Part shown: in pieces, positions 1 to 8,636 of the stretch
Layout of the letters: the number at the start of each line of letters is the position of its first letter
Position numbering within the stretch: position 1 is the stretch's first letter
NCBI RefSeq assembly: GCF_000426245.1
Contig: NZ_AUEZ01000033.1
Span: forward strand, 1-64,000
Reading direction: 5' to 3'
Length of the DNA stretch: 64,000 nucleotides
Source of the DNA: Bradyrhizobium sp. Ai1a-2
Lineage (GTDB): Bacteria > Pseudomonadota > Alphaproteobacteria > Rhizobiales > Xanthobacteraceae
The notes under the pieces: generated by a model
What the model was told of the DNA's origin: nothing
The model's database searches: none
The model's input: the letters and a program-made list of their open reading frames with translations, nothing else
Made by a program: the position numbers and the translations under genes

Positions 1-2
1 AG

Positions 3-230
3 CGGCGAGATCTACTGGAAATCCTCGAGGACCGCCATGGCCGTGCCTCCACCATCATAACCAGCCAACTCCCCGTGGACACATGGCACGAAGTTATCGG
101 AGATCCCACGCTCGCCGACGCCATTCTGGATCGCCTCGTCCACAACGCTCACCGCCTCGAGCTTGCCGGCGAAAGCATGCGAAAACGCAACGCCAAAACC
201 ATCACCCTTGACGAGCAGCCGAAACGCTGA
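3..230 (+). CDS. istB: IstB-type transposition helper ATPase, C-terminal part
   Basis: An open frame runs from the window edge to the TGA at 228-230 and encodes about 75 residues. It has no start codon in view because the gene begins upstream of the window. The peptide contains [20 protein letters not shown] and a [12 protein letters not shown] stretch, which are typical of the C-terminal end of IstB, the AAA+ partner that recruits the IstA transposase to target DNA. The part seen covers the sensor region of the AAA+ fold; the Walker motifs would be upstream. No frameshift is visible in this part. The three spaced terminal repeats just downstream support the assignment. Confidence 0.85.
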   Translation, partial: RRDLLEILEDRHGRASTIITSQLPVDTWHEVIGDPTLADAILDRLVHNAHRLELAGESMRKRNAKTITLDEQPKR

Positions 231-258
231 CCCTATCACCGCCTCGGCCGGAGCGAGT

Positions 259-328
259 TGCTCACGATCGTCTGAATTCAGCGCTCATGATCGCGCGAAA
301 TCGCTGCTCATCATCAGTGAAATATGCA
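259..328. repeat. IS21 terminal repeat array, three copies at 23-base spacing
   Basis: Copies begin at 259 (TGCTCACGATCGTCTGAAT), 282 (CGCTCATGATCGCGCGAAA) and 305 (TGCTCATCATCAGTGAAAT). Each has a CTCA core, an ATC and a GAA(A/T) tail, and the spacing is exactly 23 bases. IS21-family ends carry such multiple binding sites for the IstA transposase. The function is inferred from the family. Confidence 0.7.
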
Positions 329-362
329 GACCAGCGTCTACAACGTGGATCGTGGGCTCCGG

Positions 363-641
363 TCAGACAGGATAACGCCATTTCAAAGCGCGGCGAAGAA
401 GCAGAATGGTCGCGAGGATTACGACGACGGTAGCCCAGAAGAAGGTAGGGATCGGACTTTGGTGGTGAATGCGGGCCATGTACATCACGAGCCCCAGAAG
501 GGTGAACGTGAGGAGGTTTGCCGCCCAATACAACGGCGAGCGTAACAGTCCGGCTGCGGCGTGCTCAGCAGCCCTTTGACGAGCCCTTCTCACGAACCAA
601 ATCGCGAGTGCAATATAGGCGCTGACAAACAACCACGTCAT
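363..641 (-). CDS. Small membrane protein of unknown function
   Basis: This 92-residue protein is dominated by hydrophobic segments: an N-terminal helix at about residues 3-17, a second at about 38-56 and a third at about 66-82. They are separated by short basic loops (VRRARQRAA, LRRALKWRY), so two or three membrane spans are likely. I do not recognise the family. It lies alone between the IS21 end and a hydrolase gene on the opposite strand. The consistent alternation of hydrophobic and basic segments argues for a real gene, but a short ORF in a repeat-rich accessory region could still be spurious. Confidence 0.5.
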   Translation of the reverse strand: MTWLFVSAYIALAIWFVRRARQRAAEHAAAGLLRSPLYWAANLLTFTLLGLVMYMARIHHQSPIPTFFWATVVVILATILLLRRALKWRYPV

Positions 642-827
642 GAGGCTTCCCGCTGCCGCGCGAAGGTAGAGGCAGTACGTTTAAGAAACGTCATGCAGCA
701 ACGGCAAATTGAATTCAATCCATGTCGGCAAGGGAGTACCGCTCTGGAAAATCCGCCCCGCGTTGTGTACCGCTTTCGCTCAGATTAGTTCTGGCGCAAT
801 AGTGCCGATTGTGATGGGGGCCGCCGG

Positions 828-1811
828 GTGCGCAGAACATTCTGGGCTTGCGCTGTCATCTTCTGTTGTTTGGGCTCGGCGGTACAGGCGGCCGGCATCC
901 AGCTTCTCGATTCCAACCCCGCCCTTTCGGGCGCCATCTGGTATCCATGCGCGTCCGCAACGCAGAAGGTGCCGCTCGGCACGCTTGCGGTGCCTTTTTC
1001 CGATCCACTTGAAGGCGTGAAGGATTGCCGTGTCACGGGGACAAAACTGCCGCTGATCATCGTCTCGCACGGCCGTGGCGGCTGGTTCGGGCTGCACCGT
1101 GACGTCGCCGAAGCCCTGGCCGACGCCGGCTTTGTCGTTGCAGCCATCAATCATCCCGGCGACAACGGCAACGACTCATCGAAACGAGACACACTGCCCC
1201 TCTGGCAGACACGCCCGGAGGACATGGTCCGCCTGCTCGACTTCATGCTGAACGACTGGAACGACAAGGCATCCATCGATCCCACCAGAGTAGGCTTCTT
1301 CGGTTTTTCTTTCGGTGGCTATACCGGCCTTGTGCTGGCGGGAGCCACGCCGGACTTCGGCAGGTTCGCACACTTTTGTAAGGACAAGACCGGCCCTTGC
1401 GCGCAGCTTCACAACGGCGAGACTCCACCCAGCCCACCGCATGATGCGCGTATCCGGGCTGCGGTGATTGTCGATGCGCCGAGCGAAGTCTTCACGCAGG
1501 ATAATTTGGCCGCGATCAAGATCCCCCTCCAGTTCTGGCGTTCCGAGCGGGGAGGCGGAGGCGTGGGTCCGTCGGGCACCGAGCGCGTTGCCGGCAGCCT
1601 GCCGGGCAAGCCGGAGGTTCACGTGGTGCCGGCCGGCCACTACGCCTTCCTTCCACCATGCTCACCCGAACTCGCGACGAACCTGCCGCGCTTCTGCACC
1701 GACCCGGACGGCTTCGACCGCTCAGCCTTTCACCGCGAATTCGATGCGAGCATTGTCCGGTTCTTTCAAGCGCATCTCGTTGGTGGTGCGGCGGCCCACT
1801 CAGCACCGTAG
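828..1811 (+). CDS. Exported alpha/beta hydrolase (dienelactone hydrolase/PAF-acetylhydrolase-like)
   Basis: The 327-residue product begins with a Sec-type signal peptide (cleavage likely near residue 21, VQAAG), so it should act in the periplasm. The body is an alpha/beta hydrolase: LPLIIVSHGRGG provides the oxyanion loop, GFSFGG near residue 160 the nucleophile elbow, and AGHYAF near residue 270 the probable catalytic His. The arrangement matches predicted dienelactone hydrolases and platelet-activating-factor acetylhydrolase-like esterases; the substrate is unknown. The start used is a GTG after a G-rich Shine-Dalgarno stretch; I see no better in-frame ATG nearby. The stop codon TAG at 1809-1811 lies inside the left arm of a dispersed palindromic repeat. 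Several cysteines in the C-terminal third could form disulphides. Confidence 0.75.
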   Translation: MRRTFWACAVIFCCLGSAVQAAGIQLLDSNPALSGAIWYPCASATQKVPLGTLAVPFSDPLEGVKDCRVTGTKLPLIIVSHGRGGWFGLHRDVAEALADAGFVVAAINHPGDNGNDSSKRDTLPLWQTRPEDMVRLLDFMLNDWNDKASIDPTRVGFFGFSFGGYTGLVLAGATPDFGRFAHFCKDKTGPCAQLHNGETPPSPPHDARIRAAVIVDAPSEVFTQDNLAAIKIPLQFWRSERGGGGVGPSGTERVAGSLPGKPEVHVVPAGHYAFLPPCSPELATNLPRFCTDPDGFDRSAFHREFDASIVRFFQAHLVGGAAAHSAP

Positions 1812-1895
1812 CCCGGGTGAAGCGCGAGCCTAACCCGGGGCCGCTGCCAACGCGGCCGCAGATGTCCCGGGTTGCGCGTTCCGCTCCACCCGGGC
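1808..1895. repeat. Dispersed inverted repeat, GTAGCCCGGGT family
   Basis: The left arm begins GTAGCCCGGGTGAAGCGC and the right arm is an imperfect reverse complement ending in CACCCGGGC. Related copies are at 5530-5617, 14605-14694, 27656-27741 and a half copy at 55023-55053. The upstream gene takes its stop codon from this repeat. From 1896 to 2089 I see no gene or other clear feature. Confidence 0.8.
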
Positions 1896-2089
1896 GACGG
1901 GGTTGGCACTCAATCACACTGAATATGCTTAAGAGTCAGCTGCCGAGAGTCTATCCCTCGTGCGGCATTGGCCAGCAGCACAGGTCCCCGAAAAGTAACG
2001 ATGTCGGTCTCTAAGGAAGGCGATGGTACCCAGGAAGGGATTGTCATTGAGGGCACGAGAAACCCGCCTTGGGTCAGCCGAGAGGCCTC

Positions 2090-3565
2090 TCAAGGTGAAA
2101 AGGGGAAATCAGGCAACTCGCGCTGAAAGTAAGACCTGATTTCATTCCTCAAAGAGCTGGCATCTTCCGGCAAATGAACGAACAGCCGGACAGCGTAGTA
2201 GCGCGACTGAGACATTTGCTTCATTACTGCGTAGTCCAACTCTACCAGCGGGATGCTCTTGCTCGCCGCATCGCGCGAACTGGTCGTCATTATCCGAACT
2301 GACTGAGAAGCCTCCTCTTCGAACGAATCGGATGCCGCTTCACTCAATGGAACACGAGACCCAATCTTCGTCAGGCCCAAGGAGGTCTTCCATAAATGCC
2401 AAAGCTCCTGCGGGATCCCGAAGTGGGCCGCTGCTTGAACCATTTTCTCTCGCAGCTGATGAGCTAGATTCTTGTGCGCTGTGCGGGCTGACTTTTCCGA
2501 GGGAGCGATCGCCTCGTATGAGGCCACTAGTTTGGGTGGTCGTCGGTTAAGAACGGCTCCTATCTTCACGAAGAGAGGGTCTTCCGGCTTCAACGCGCGC
2601 TGGGCGTCTCGTATTTTCGAGATCATGTACTGATCATCGAAACTCGCAAATTCTCCCTTCGTGATCATTTCCTTCATCGCGCGACCGGAGCAATCCAGAA
2701 GCTTGCACTCCAGAAGCTGCGCAATGACGTCCCTAAGCACGAGTTCCATCGCCACGACGGTCTTATGGAACACGAGCTGGGTATAGTCGTAATACCTTGA
2801 GATAAGTAGATGATCTGCGGCTCTCATGGCCTTCTTTGTCAGGCAAAGATGACCTTCAGAATCGACGCACATCTGGGAGGTTATGTACTCGATATCGACC
2901 ATCCCATAAGGCAATCCAGCGCAATGAGCGGTGCGTATGAGATAGTCGAGACGGTCGCAGTCAAGGTCGGAGCTAACAAGATTCGTTAGATGGCTCGGAT
3001 TCTCGCGGCTCAAGACAGCCTTTAAGTCGCTACTTTGGATGCCATGCTTCTTTAAGACACGAGCGATATGAACGTCGTAATCAAGTACAGCCCTGCCGAG
3101 TGGCTCATGATGGTAAGCTGGAGGCGGGAGGTCGGAGTTCGCTCCCTGGCTGCTTTCTTTCGGCTCCCCCTCTTCCTTCGTCGATTCATCGTCAGGCGCT
3201 AAGAACGCTTCCTGCTTGTAATAGTCGAGTGCTGCAAACTCCATCGCGTGCGAGAAGGGATAATGCCCAAGGTCGTGAAGCAGCCCAGCAAGCCTGTACA
3301 TCTGGACGTCATCTTCGGAGTACTGCTTGTCGCAATTCTGGTTGATACCTCGCATCATCCGCCCGGCGATGTGGCAAGCCCCAAGGCTGTGTGCAAAGCG
3401 CGAGTAGTCCGCGCCGGGATAAACTAGATGAGCCAACCCCAACTGACGAACGTTGTGGAGACGCTGGAACACCGGCGTCGAGATGATATCCGACTCCAGC
3501 TCGCTGATACCAAAGGTGCCGTGAACGGCGTCTGAAATTCTTCCGTAATGAAATCTATCCGGCAT
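2090..3565 (-). CDS. HD-domain phosphohydrolase of the SAMHD1/YwfO type
   Basis: This 491-residue protein carries the full metal-binding set of HD phosphohydrolases: SRFAHSLGACHIAG (His59), GLLHDLGHYPFSH (His97-Asp98, second-shell His101) and a DRLDYLIR element (Asp204/Asp207) followed by HCAGLPYG. This order and spacing match SAMHD1-like and B. subtilis YwfO-like enzymes, which hydrolyse dNTPs or related nucleotides. An acidic, low-complexity insertion at about residues 120-150 separates the HD core from the next helices. The C-terminal third (about 360-491) is variable and may bind a regulator or oligomerise. The start is ATG, 15 bases after the stop of the YwgA-like gene on the same strand, so the two should be co-transcribed. 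Base composition is clearly less GC-rich than the core genes, suggesting transfer. Substrate and role are inferred. Confidence 0.85.
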   Translation of the reverse strand: MPDRFHYGRISDAVHGTFGISELESDIISTPVFQRLHNVRQLGLAHLVYPGADYSRFAHSLGACHIAGRMMRGINQNCDKQYSEDDVQMYRLAGLLHDLGHYPFSHAMEFAALDYYKQEAFLAPDDESTKEEGEPKESSQGANSDLPPPAYHHEPLGRAVLDYDVHIARVLKKHGIQSSDLKAVLSRENPSHLTNLVSSDLDCDRLDYLIRTAHCAGLPYGMVDIEYITSQMCVDSEGHLCLTKKAMRAADHLLISRYYDYTQLVFHKTVVAMELVLRDVIAQLLECKLLDCSGRAMKEMITKGEFASFDDQYMISKIRDAQRALKPEDPLFVKIGAVLNRRPPKLVASYEAIAPSEKSARTAHKNLAHQLREKMVQAAAHFGIPQELWHLWKTSLGLTKIGSRVPLSEAASDSFEEEASQSVRIMTTSSRDAASKSIPLVELDYAVMKQMSQSRYYAVRLFVHLPEDASSLRNEIRSYFQRELPDFPFSP

Positions 3566-3580
3566 ACATGCCGCTTCTCG

Positions 3581-4063
3581 TTACAAAAGATGCTGTTCCT
3601 GCAAACGTGCTGCGGCTGCTGGAATGAACGGGAGCAGGTTCGGCTTCTGCCGCTCCATCACTTCGCGCGCGCGCGCCTGATCGAACCGGTTGACCTTAAG
3701 CAAATAATGCCAAGAAGCGAGTAGCTCCATCCAATCAGGCTTTGGTAAGGCAACCCCGTTAGGGACCTCGAAGAGGCAGGCCAGATTATGAAGCTTTTCC
3801 CTTATGTCTCCCTTTAACTTCTTATTTTCAGGCGCCGTGTCGCCACCCGCAACCGCTTCGGACAACGAATAGTAGTCGCGTGTAAGGTCCGTCGAGTACG
3901 GCCCCTTTACATACCAACTATATCGGTAGCCAAGATCGCAGCCCGCAACTTGGCCGAGATAAATTGCCTTCTGTATTCGCTTGCGCTGGTCGAAGCTCGA
4001 TATCTTCCCGTCTTCACCTAGAGCTTCCATGACCTTCTGGAGAACCAATAGACGGCCGTCCAT
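3581..4063 (-). CDS. YwgA-like small protein paired with the HD phosphohydrolase
   Basis: The product is 160 residues from the preferred ATG at 4063, which has GGAGGG five bases upstream; the frame stays open to a GTG at 4132 without a Shine-Dalgarno. A core KRIQKAIYLGQ, then YRYSWYVKGPYS and LTRDYYSL, resembles the YwgA-type proteins of Firmicutes, whose gene sits beside the HD hydrolase gene ywfO in Bacillus (recalled, not searched). Conserved Lys, Tyr and Gly-Pro-Tyr residues suggest a small winged-helix-like fold, but no activity is known to me. It is the first gene of a two-gene unit with the HD enzyme, and both share the lower GC. Alternatives are a distant relative of DUF4065/SocA-type adaptors. 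Confidence 0.65.
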   Translation of the reverse strand: MDGRLLVLQKVMEALGEDGKISSFDQRKRIQKAIYLGQVAGCDLGYRYSWYVKGPYSTDLTRDYYSLSEAVAGGDTAPENKKLKGDIREKLHNLACLFEVPNGVALPKPDWMELLASWHYLLKVNRFDQARAREVMERQKPNLLPFIPAAAARLQEQHLL

Positions 4064-4278
4064 CTTTCCCTCCGAGCGGATTCCCGATTCGTTCTTGCAC
4101 CCGTTTGAATCAGATCCCTGGCCCGCTGTCACGGGCCATTTCCGACTCAGGTTACGGGTATGACAGGTTAGATAGGCATTCGTTAGCGTTTTGTTAGGGC
4201 CCTGCCCCGATTACCTCACCGGGACTTAGCTCTTCGATAGGCCGAAACCTGCCGAACGCATTGGCCCGCCAGACCAAG

Positions 4279-4365
<87 letters not shown>

Positions 4366-4376
4366 ACGTGGCGGGG

Positions 4377-4405
4377 TTAGTAAGGAGCGGTCGCGCGCTT
4401 GTCAA
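4377..4405 (-). promoter_or_regulatory. Sigma-70 type promoter for tRNA-Leu
   Basis: On the minus strand TTGACA (4405-4400) is separated by exactly 17 bases from TACTAA (4382-4377), which ends about 11 bases before the tRNA 5' end. The -35 box is a perfect consensus and the spacing is ideal for a strong housekeeping promoter. Confidence 0.75.
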
Positions 4406-4519
4406 ATAGACGATTGGAAACTCAAATAGTCTGTACAGGGTGACCGCGATGGCGTATCGCGACATCCGGCTCAACAGGCCCCAAAATCGCACCTATTTCG
4501 ACCCGCAGGAACTGACCCC

Positions 4520-5509
4520 ATGGCATCGAACCTGGAAACGCTCGTCACGGTTTTCGGCGGATCGGGCTTCCTGGGGCGGCACGTGGTCCGGGCGCTGTGC
4601 AAGCGGGATTACCGCGTCCGCGTCGCCGTCCGCCGGCCGGAACTGGCCGGGTACCTGCAGCCGCTCGGCAAGGTCGGCCAGATCCACGCGGTCCAGGCCA
4701 ATCTGCGCTACGCGGACTCGGTGGCCGGTGCGATGCGTGATTCGCATGTCGCCATCAACCTGGTCGGCATCCTCGCCGAGAGCGGCGGGCAGACCTTCGA
4801 GGCGGTACAGGCCAAGGGGGCCGAGGCGGTGGCCGCGGCCGCGAGCGCCGAGGGCGCCCGGGTGGTGCATGTCTCGGCGATCGGTGCCGATGCCGATTCG
4901 GCTTCCGCCTATGCCCGCGCCAAGGCGGCCGGCGAAGCGGCGGTGCTGGCGGCCTCGCCATCCGCCACCATCCTGCGCCCATCGGTGGTGTTCGGACCGG
5001 AGGATCAATTCACCAACCGCTTCGCGGCGATGGCCCGGATGTCGCCGGCCATCCCGCTGGTCGGCGGCGGCCTGACCAAGATGCAGCCCGCCTTTGTCGG
5101 CGATGTCGCCACCGCGGTGGCCGATGCCGTTGACGGCAAGACCAGGCCGGCCGCGACCTACGAGCTGGGCGGCCCGGAAGTGCTGACCATGCGCGAGATC
5201 ATGGAGACGATTCTTGATATCACCGACCGCGACCGCGCGCTGGTCTCCCTGCCGTTCGGCCTCGCCAGATTCATGGCCGCGTTGCTGCAATTCGCGCCGG
5301 GCGCGCTAAAGCTCACGGCGGATCAGGTCGAGCTGTTGCGCAAGGACAACGTGGTGTCTGATACGGCCAAGGCCGCCGGCCTCACCTTCGAAGGGCTGGG
5401 CATCGCGCCCGATTCGCTGGAAGCAATCGCCCCGCAATATCTCTGGCGCTTCCGCCCGGCCGGCCAGTTCGAGCGCAAAAACGCATATCGTCCGCCGTCC
5501 CAGGCTTGA
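4520..5509 (+). CDS. Complex I NDUFA9-type NAD(P)-binding SDR protein
   Basis: The 329-residue protein is an atypical short-chain dehydrogenase with a dinucleotide-binding GGSGFLGRH near residue 13, an INLVGIL strand-end motif and a ILRPSVVFGPEDQF segment in the middle. This is the pattern of bacterial relatives of the NDUFA9 subunit of respiratory complex I. These relatives sit at the membrane face and may protect or stabilise quinone/complex I function rather than act as soluble dehydrogenases. The classic YxxxK catalytic pair is only weakly present (AYARAKAAGE). It starts at ATG 4520, 154 bases after the tRNA, and is convergent with uppP, from which it is separated by a palindromic repeat. 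Confidence 0.85.
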   Translation: MASNLETLVTVFGGSGFLGRHVVRALCKRDYRVRVAVRRPELAGYLQPLGKVGQIHAVQANLRYADSVAGAMRDSHVAINLVGILAESGGQTFEAVQAKGAEAVAAAASAEGARVVHVSAIGADADSASAYARAKAAGEAAVLAASPSATILRPSVVFGPEDQFTNRFAAMARMSPAIPLVGGGLTKMQPAFVGDVATAVADAVDGKTRPAATYELGGPEVLTMREIMETILDITDRDRALVSLPFGLARFMAALLQFAPGALKLTADQVELLRKDNVVSDTAKAAGLTFEGLGIAPDSLEAIAPQYLWRFRPAGQFERKNAYRPPSQA

Positions 5510-5529
5510 GCAACCATAACCACAAGCTT

Positions 5530-5617
5530 GTAGCCCGGATGGAGCGAGGCGCAATCCGGGAACACCGCAGACGCTGATCCGCCGATCCCGGATTACGCTT
5601 CGCTCCATCCGGGCTAC
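5530..5617. repeat. Dispersed inverted repeat, GTAGCCCGGAT family
   Basis: The left arm GTAGCCCGGATGGAGCG and the right arm CGCTCCATCCGGGCTAC form a long hairpin. It fills the gap between two convergent genes (NDUFA9-like and uppP), where it could act as a bidirectional 3' end structure. Confidence 0.85.
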
Positions 5618-5628
5618 GAAACTGCCCC

Positions 5629-6432
5629 CTACATCCCTAGCGCCAGTGCGATCAGGCCGAGCGTGCCGACGATCACGCGCCACCATGCGAACAGCGTGAA
5701 GCCGTGGCGGGTGACATAGGAGAGAAAGGTCTTCACCACGACCACCGCGGTGACCAGCGAGACCACGAATCCGATCGCGACGATCCATAGATTGTCCGTC
5801 GTCATCTCGGCGCGGTTCTTGTAGAAATCATAGGCGAACGCGCCGATCATGGTCGGGATCGCCAGGAAGAACGAGAACTCCGCCGCCGCGCGCTTGTCGG
5901 AGCCGAGCAGCATCGCCGCGACGATCGAGGCGCCGGAGCGCGACACGCCCGGGATCATCGCCACGCACTGCGCGATGCCGATCCACAGGTACATCAGGAG
6001 CGGATATCTCGTCGCGTCATGTTCGCGCGGCTTGAGCTCGAGCTGATCGACCCACAGCAGGATAGCGCCGCCGACGATCAGCGAGAAGCACACGACCCAC
6101 GGATTGAACAGCACGCTCTTGATGTATTTGCCGGCAATGAGGCCGACGACGACCGCCGGCAGGAAGGCGACCAGCACGCCGATGACGAAGCGCCGGTCAT
6201 CCGCATTGGAGAACATGCCGAGCGCGACCCGCCACAGTTTGCCGAAATAGAGTCCGACGATCGCAAGGATCGCGCCGAGCTGGATCAGGACGGTGAAGCT
6301 GTCCCAGAAGGCGCCCTCACCGAGCCCGAAGAATCGTTCCGCCAGCAGGAGATGCCCGGTCGATGAAACGGGCAGAAATTCCGTGACGCCTTCGATTATG
6401 CCCAGAATAACCGCCCGCAACGTATCGGTCAT
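5629..6432 (-). CDS. uppP: Undecaprenyl-diphosphatase UppP (BacA)
   Basis: UppP removes a phosphate from undecaprenyl diphosphate at the inner membrane, recycling the lipid carrier for peptidoglycan and other envelope polymers; it also confers bacitracin tolerance. The 267-residue product has the two signature motifs: GVTEFLPVSSTGH near residue 12 (catalytic Glu and Ser) and PGVSRSGASI in the second half (catalytic Arg). They are embedded in about eight hydrophobic helices. The frame is open for 79 more codons upstream, but that stretch runs through dispersed repeats; MTDTLRAVILG at 6432 (or the adjacent ATG at 6435) is the expected start of the family. It is divergent from fzlA. Confidence 0.95.
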   Translation of the reverse strand: MTDTLRAVILGIIEGVTEFLPVSSTGHLLLAERFFGLGEGAFWDSFTVLIQLGAILAIVGLYFGKLWRVALGMFSNADDRRFVIGVLVAFLPAVVVGLIAGKYIKSVLFNPWVVCFSLIVGGAILLWVDQLELKPREHDATRYPLLMYLWIGIAQCVAMIPGVSRSGASIVAAMLLGSDKRAAAEFSFFLAIPTMIGAFAYDFYKNRAEMTTDNLWIVAIGFVVSLVTAVVVVKTFLSYVTRHGFTLFAWWRVIVGTLGLIALALGM

Positions 6433-6543
6433 CATGATGTGGCCTGCTTTTGCTGGAGAAATCGGGTTCTTCTCGCCTATTCCCCGTTTTGCTGCAATCG
6501 CTAAAAACGCCAAACATAGCTTGCCTGATTCGTCTGATTGGCT

Positions 6544-6650
6544 AGAGCATGATCCGCAAAAGTGGGAACCGGCTTTCGAAAAGATCATGCTCAAACTGAG
6601 AGCATGATCCGGAGAAGTGGCAGGCCGGTTCTGCGAAAAGATCATGCTCA
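6544..6650. repeat. Two tandem copies of the GAGCATGATCC repeat
   Basis: Copy 1 (about 6544-6594) and copy 2 (about 6599-6650) each begin GAGCATGATCCG, pass through a GTGG...CCGG core and end AAAGATCATGCTC, so each can fold on itself. They occupy most of the 327-base gap 6433-6759 between uppP and fzlA. Apart from them I see no gene there; the promoters of both divergent genes must lie in or beside the repeats. Confidence 0.8.
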
Positions 6651-6759
6651 AACAAAGACCTGGGACCATGATCCGATTTCATCTGATCGCATCGTGAACT
6701 AGTGTCCCCGATCTGCCGCGGCTTCGACAAGATCAGGCCGTGAACTGCTGAAGGACTTC

Positions 6760-7452
6760 ATGTACACGCTGTTTCATCATCCGTTCTGTCCGCATTCCCG
6801 TTTCATTCGTCTGGTGCTTGGCGAATACGGGCTTGATCTGCGGCTGGTGGAGGAACGGGTCTGGGAACGTCGTGAGGCCTATTTGGCGCTCAATCCGGCG
6901 GCAACGACGCCGACCTTGATCGCAGATGGTTTCCCGCCGGTTCCCGGCGTCGGCGTGATCGCCGAATATATCGACGAGGCGCATGGGCTCGATGCCGGCG
7001 ACCGGCGCCTGATGCCGACCTCGATGGCCGAACGCGTCGAGGTGCGCCGGCTGATGTCGTGGTTCAACGACAAGTTCTTCGAGGAGGCCTCCAATCCGCT
7101 GGTGACCGAGCGCATCTACAAGCGCTTCATGAGCGAGGAGGACGGCGGAGGTGCGCCAAACGCGGAGGTGCTGCGCGCGGGCAAGGCCAATGTGCGCTAT
7201 CATCTGACCTATATCGGCTGGCTGGCGCGGACGCGGAACTATCTCGCCGGCGACCGGCTGTCTTACGCGGATCTCGCCGCCGCGGCGCATATCTCGGCGA
7301 TCGACTATCTGGGCGACGTGCCATGGAGCGAGGACGACGCAGCAAAGGCGTGGTACGCGCGGGTGAAATCCCGCCCGTCGTTCCGCCCGCTGCTCAGCGA
7401 ATGGCTGGCGGGCGTGCCGGCGTCGCGGACCTATGTGGACCTCGACTTCTGA
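6760..7452 (+). CDS. fzlA: Glutathione S-transferase-fold protein, probable FtsZ-binding FzlA
   Basis: This is a 230-residue protein of GST fold: a thioredoxin-like N-terminal domain (about 1-80, [16 protein letters not shown], then [12 protein letters not shown]) and an all-helical C-terminal domain (about 95-225). The [11 protein letters not shown] stretch and the absence of a typical catalytic Tyr/Ser set it apart from detoxifying GSTs. The pattern fits FzlA, the alphaproteobacterial protein that bundles and curves FtsZ filaments and licenses constriction. The neighbourhood (uppP on one side, queG overlapping on the other) is one I recall for fzlA. It is translationally coupled to queG through a four-base overlap if queG starts at the CTG. 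A plain GST is the alternative. Confidence 0.75.
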   Translation: MYTLFHHPFCPHSRFIRLVLGEYGLDLRLVEERVWERREAYLALNPAATTPTLIADGFPPVPGVGVIAEYIDEAHGLDAGDRRLMPTSMAERVEVRRLMSWFNDKFFEEASNPLVTERIYKRFMSEEDGGGAPNAEVLRAGKANVRYHLTYIGWLARTRNYLAGDRLSYADLAAAAHISAIDYLGDVPWSEDDAAKAWYARVKSRPSFRPLLSEWLAGVPASRTYVDLDF

Positions 7453-8636
7453 ACCCACCGACCAGGCTTTCACCGGCTGATCTCAAATCCGCGCTCGAAC
7501 ACGAAGCCCGGGCGCTCGGCTTCGACTGCATCGGAGTCACCGATCCCGGCGCGACCAGCGGCGCGGCCAAATATTTCCACCAGTTCCTCGCCAGCGGCGG
7601 CCATGGCGACATGGATTGGCTCGCAGCGCATCCTGAGCGCCGCAGCGATCCGTGCGTGCTGTGGCCCGGCGTGCGCTCGATCATCATGCTCGGGGTCAAT
7701 TACGGGCCCGACGAGAATCCGCTCGAGATCCTGAAGCGCCGCGACCGCGGCGCGATCTCGGCCTATGCGCAGGGCGATGATTATCACGATGTGATCAAGA
7801 AGCGGCTGAAGGCGCTGGCGCGATGGCTGGTCGCGGCCAGCGGCGATGAGGTGAAGGTGTTCATCGACACCGCGGCCGTGATGGAAAAGCCGTTGGCGCA
7901 AGCCGCCGGTCTCGGCTGGCAGGGCAAGCACACCAACCTGGTGTCACGCGACTTCGGCTCATGGCTGTTCCTCGGCGCGATCTTCACCGCAAGCGAGCTG
8001 CCGCGCGATTCCGCCGATATCGATCATTGCGGTTCCTGCACCGCCTGCCAGGACATCTGCCCGACCGCGGCATTTCCCGCGCCCTACAAGCTCGATGCGC
8101 GGCGCTGCATCTCCTATCTCACCATCGAGAACAAGGGGCCGATCCCGCGCGAATTCCGCAAGGCGATCGGCAACCGCATCTATGGCTGCGACGATTGCCT
8201 CGCGGTGTGCCCGTGGAACAAGTTCGCGCAAGCCGGGCGCGAAGCGAAACTCGCAGCGCGCGAGGAGTTGCGCGCCCCGGTCCTTGCCGATCTCGTGCGG
8301 CTCGACGATGCGGCGTTCCGCGCGCTGTTCTCGAAATCGCCGGTCAAGCGCATCGGCCGCGACCGCTTCGTCCGCAACGTGCTGATCGCGATCGGCAACT
8401 CCGATGATGCCGCTTTGGCCGGCGAGGCCGAGCGCCTGCTCGCCGACGCAAGCCCGCTGGTGCGCGGTGCTGCCGTCTGGGCCTTGTCGCAACTGATGGA
8501 GCCGCAGGCATTTGCCGAATTGGCATCGCACGCGATCGATGCGGAGATCGATGACAGCGTTCGCGAGGAGTGGCGCGCGTCGGCACCCGTGCCAGTCCCT
8601 CATCCCGAGGAGCGCGAAGCGCGTCTCGAAGGATGA
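7449..8636 (+). CDS. queG: Epoxyqueuosine reductase QueG
   Basis: QueG performs the last step of queuosine synthesis, reducing epoxyqueuosine in tRNA with a cobalamin and two [4Fe-4S] clusters. The product of about 395 residues has the cobalamin-binding N-terminal region ([16 protein letters not shown]-like [10 protein letters not shown]) and a double ferredoxin pattern [12 protein letters not shown] and [10 protein letters not shown] about 45 residues later. The C-terminal part is HEAT-like ([12 protein letters not shown]). The start is uncertain: CTG at 7449 gives the expected length and a four-base overlap with fzlA, while the only in-frame ATG (7401) would overlap fzlA by 52 bases. The last residues ([12 protein letters not shown]) and the stop are encoded by a dispersed repeat. 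Confidence 0.9.
   Translation: MNPPTRLSPADLKSALEHEARALGFDCIGVTDPGATSGAAKYFHQFLASGGHGDMDWLAAHPERRSDPCVLWPGVRSIIMLGVNYGPDENPLEILKRRDRGAISAYAQGDDYHDVIKKRLKALARWLVAASGDEVKVFIDTAAVMEKPLAQAAGLGWQGKHTNLVSRDFGSWLFLGAIFTASELPRDSADIDHCGSCTACQDICPTAAFPAPYKLDARRCISYLTIENKGPIPREFRKAIGNRIYGCDDCLAVCPWNKFAQAGREAKLAAREELRAPVLADLVRLDDAAFRALFSKSPVKRIGRDRFVRNVLIAIGNSDDAALAGEAERLLADASPLVRGAAVWALSQLMEPQAFAELASHAIDAEIDDSVREEWRASAPVPVPHPEEREARLEG

Larger units (their letters stand above)
1..328 (+). mobile_element. Right end of an IS21-family insertion sequence
   Basis: The window opens inside an IS21-type element. It shows the C-terminal part of the IstB helper ATPase (3-230) and then an array of three related repeats at exact 23-base spacing (259, 282, 305), which is how IS21-family ends look. 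The likely outer end is the CA at 327-328. The istA transposase and the left end lie outside the window, so completeness cannot be judged. No target-site duplication can be checked here. Confidence 0.75.

Noticed and set aside
7059-7448. Upstream extension of queG inside fzlA
   Set aside because: The residues are Arg/Gly-rich and out of phase with fzlA, with no similarity to QueG N-termini.
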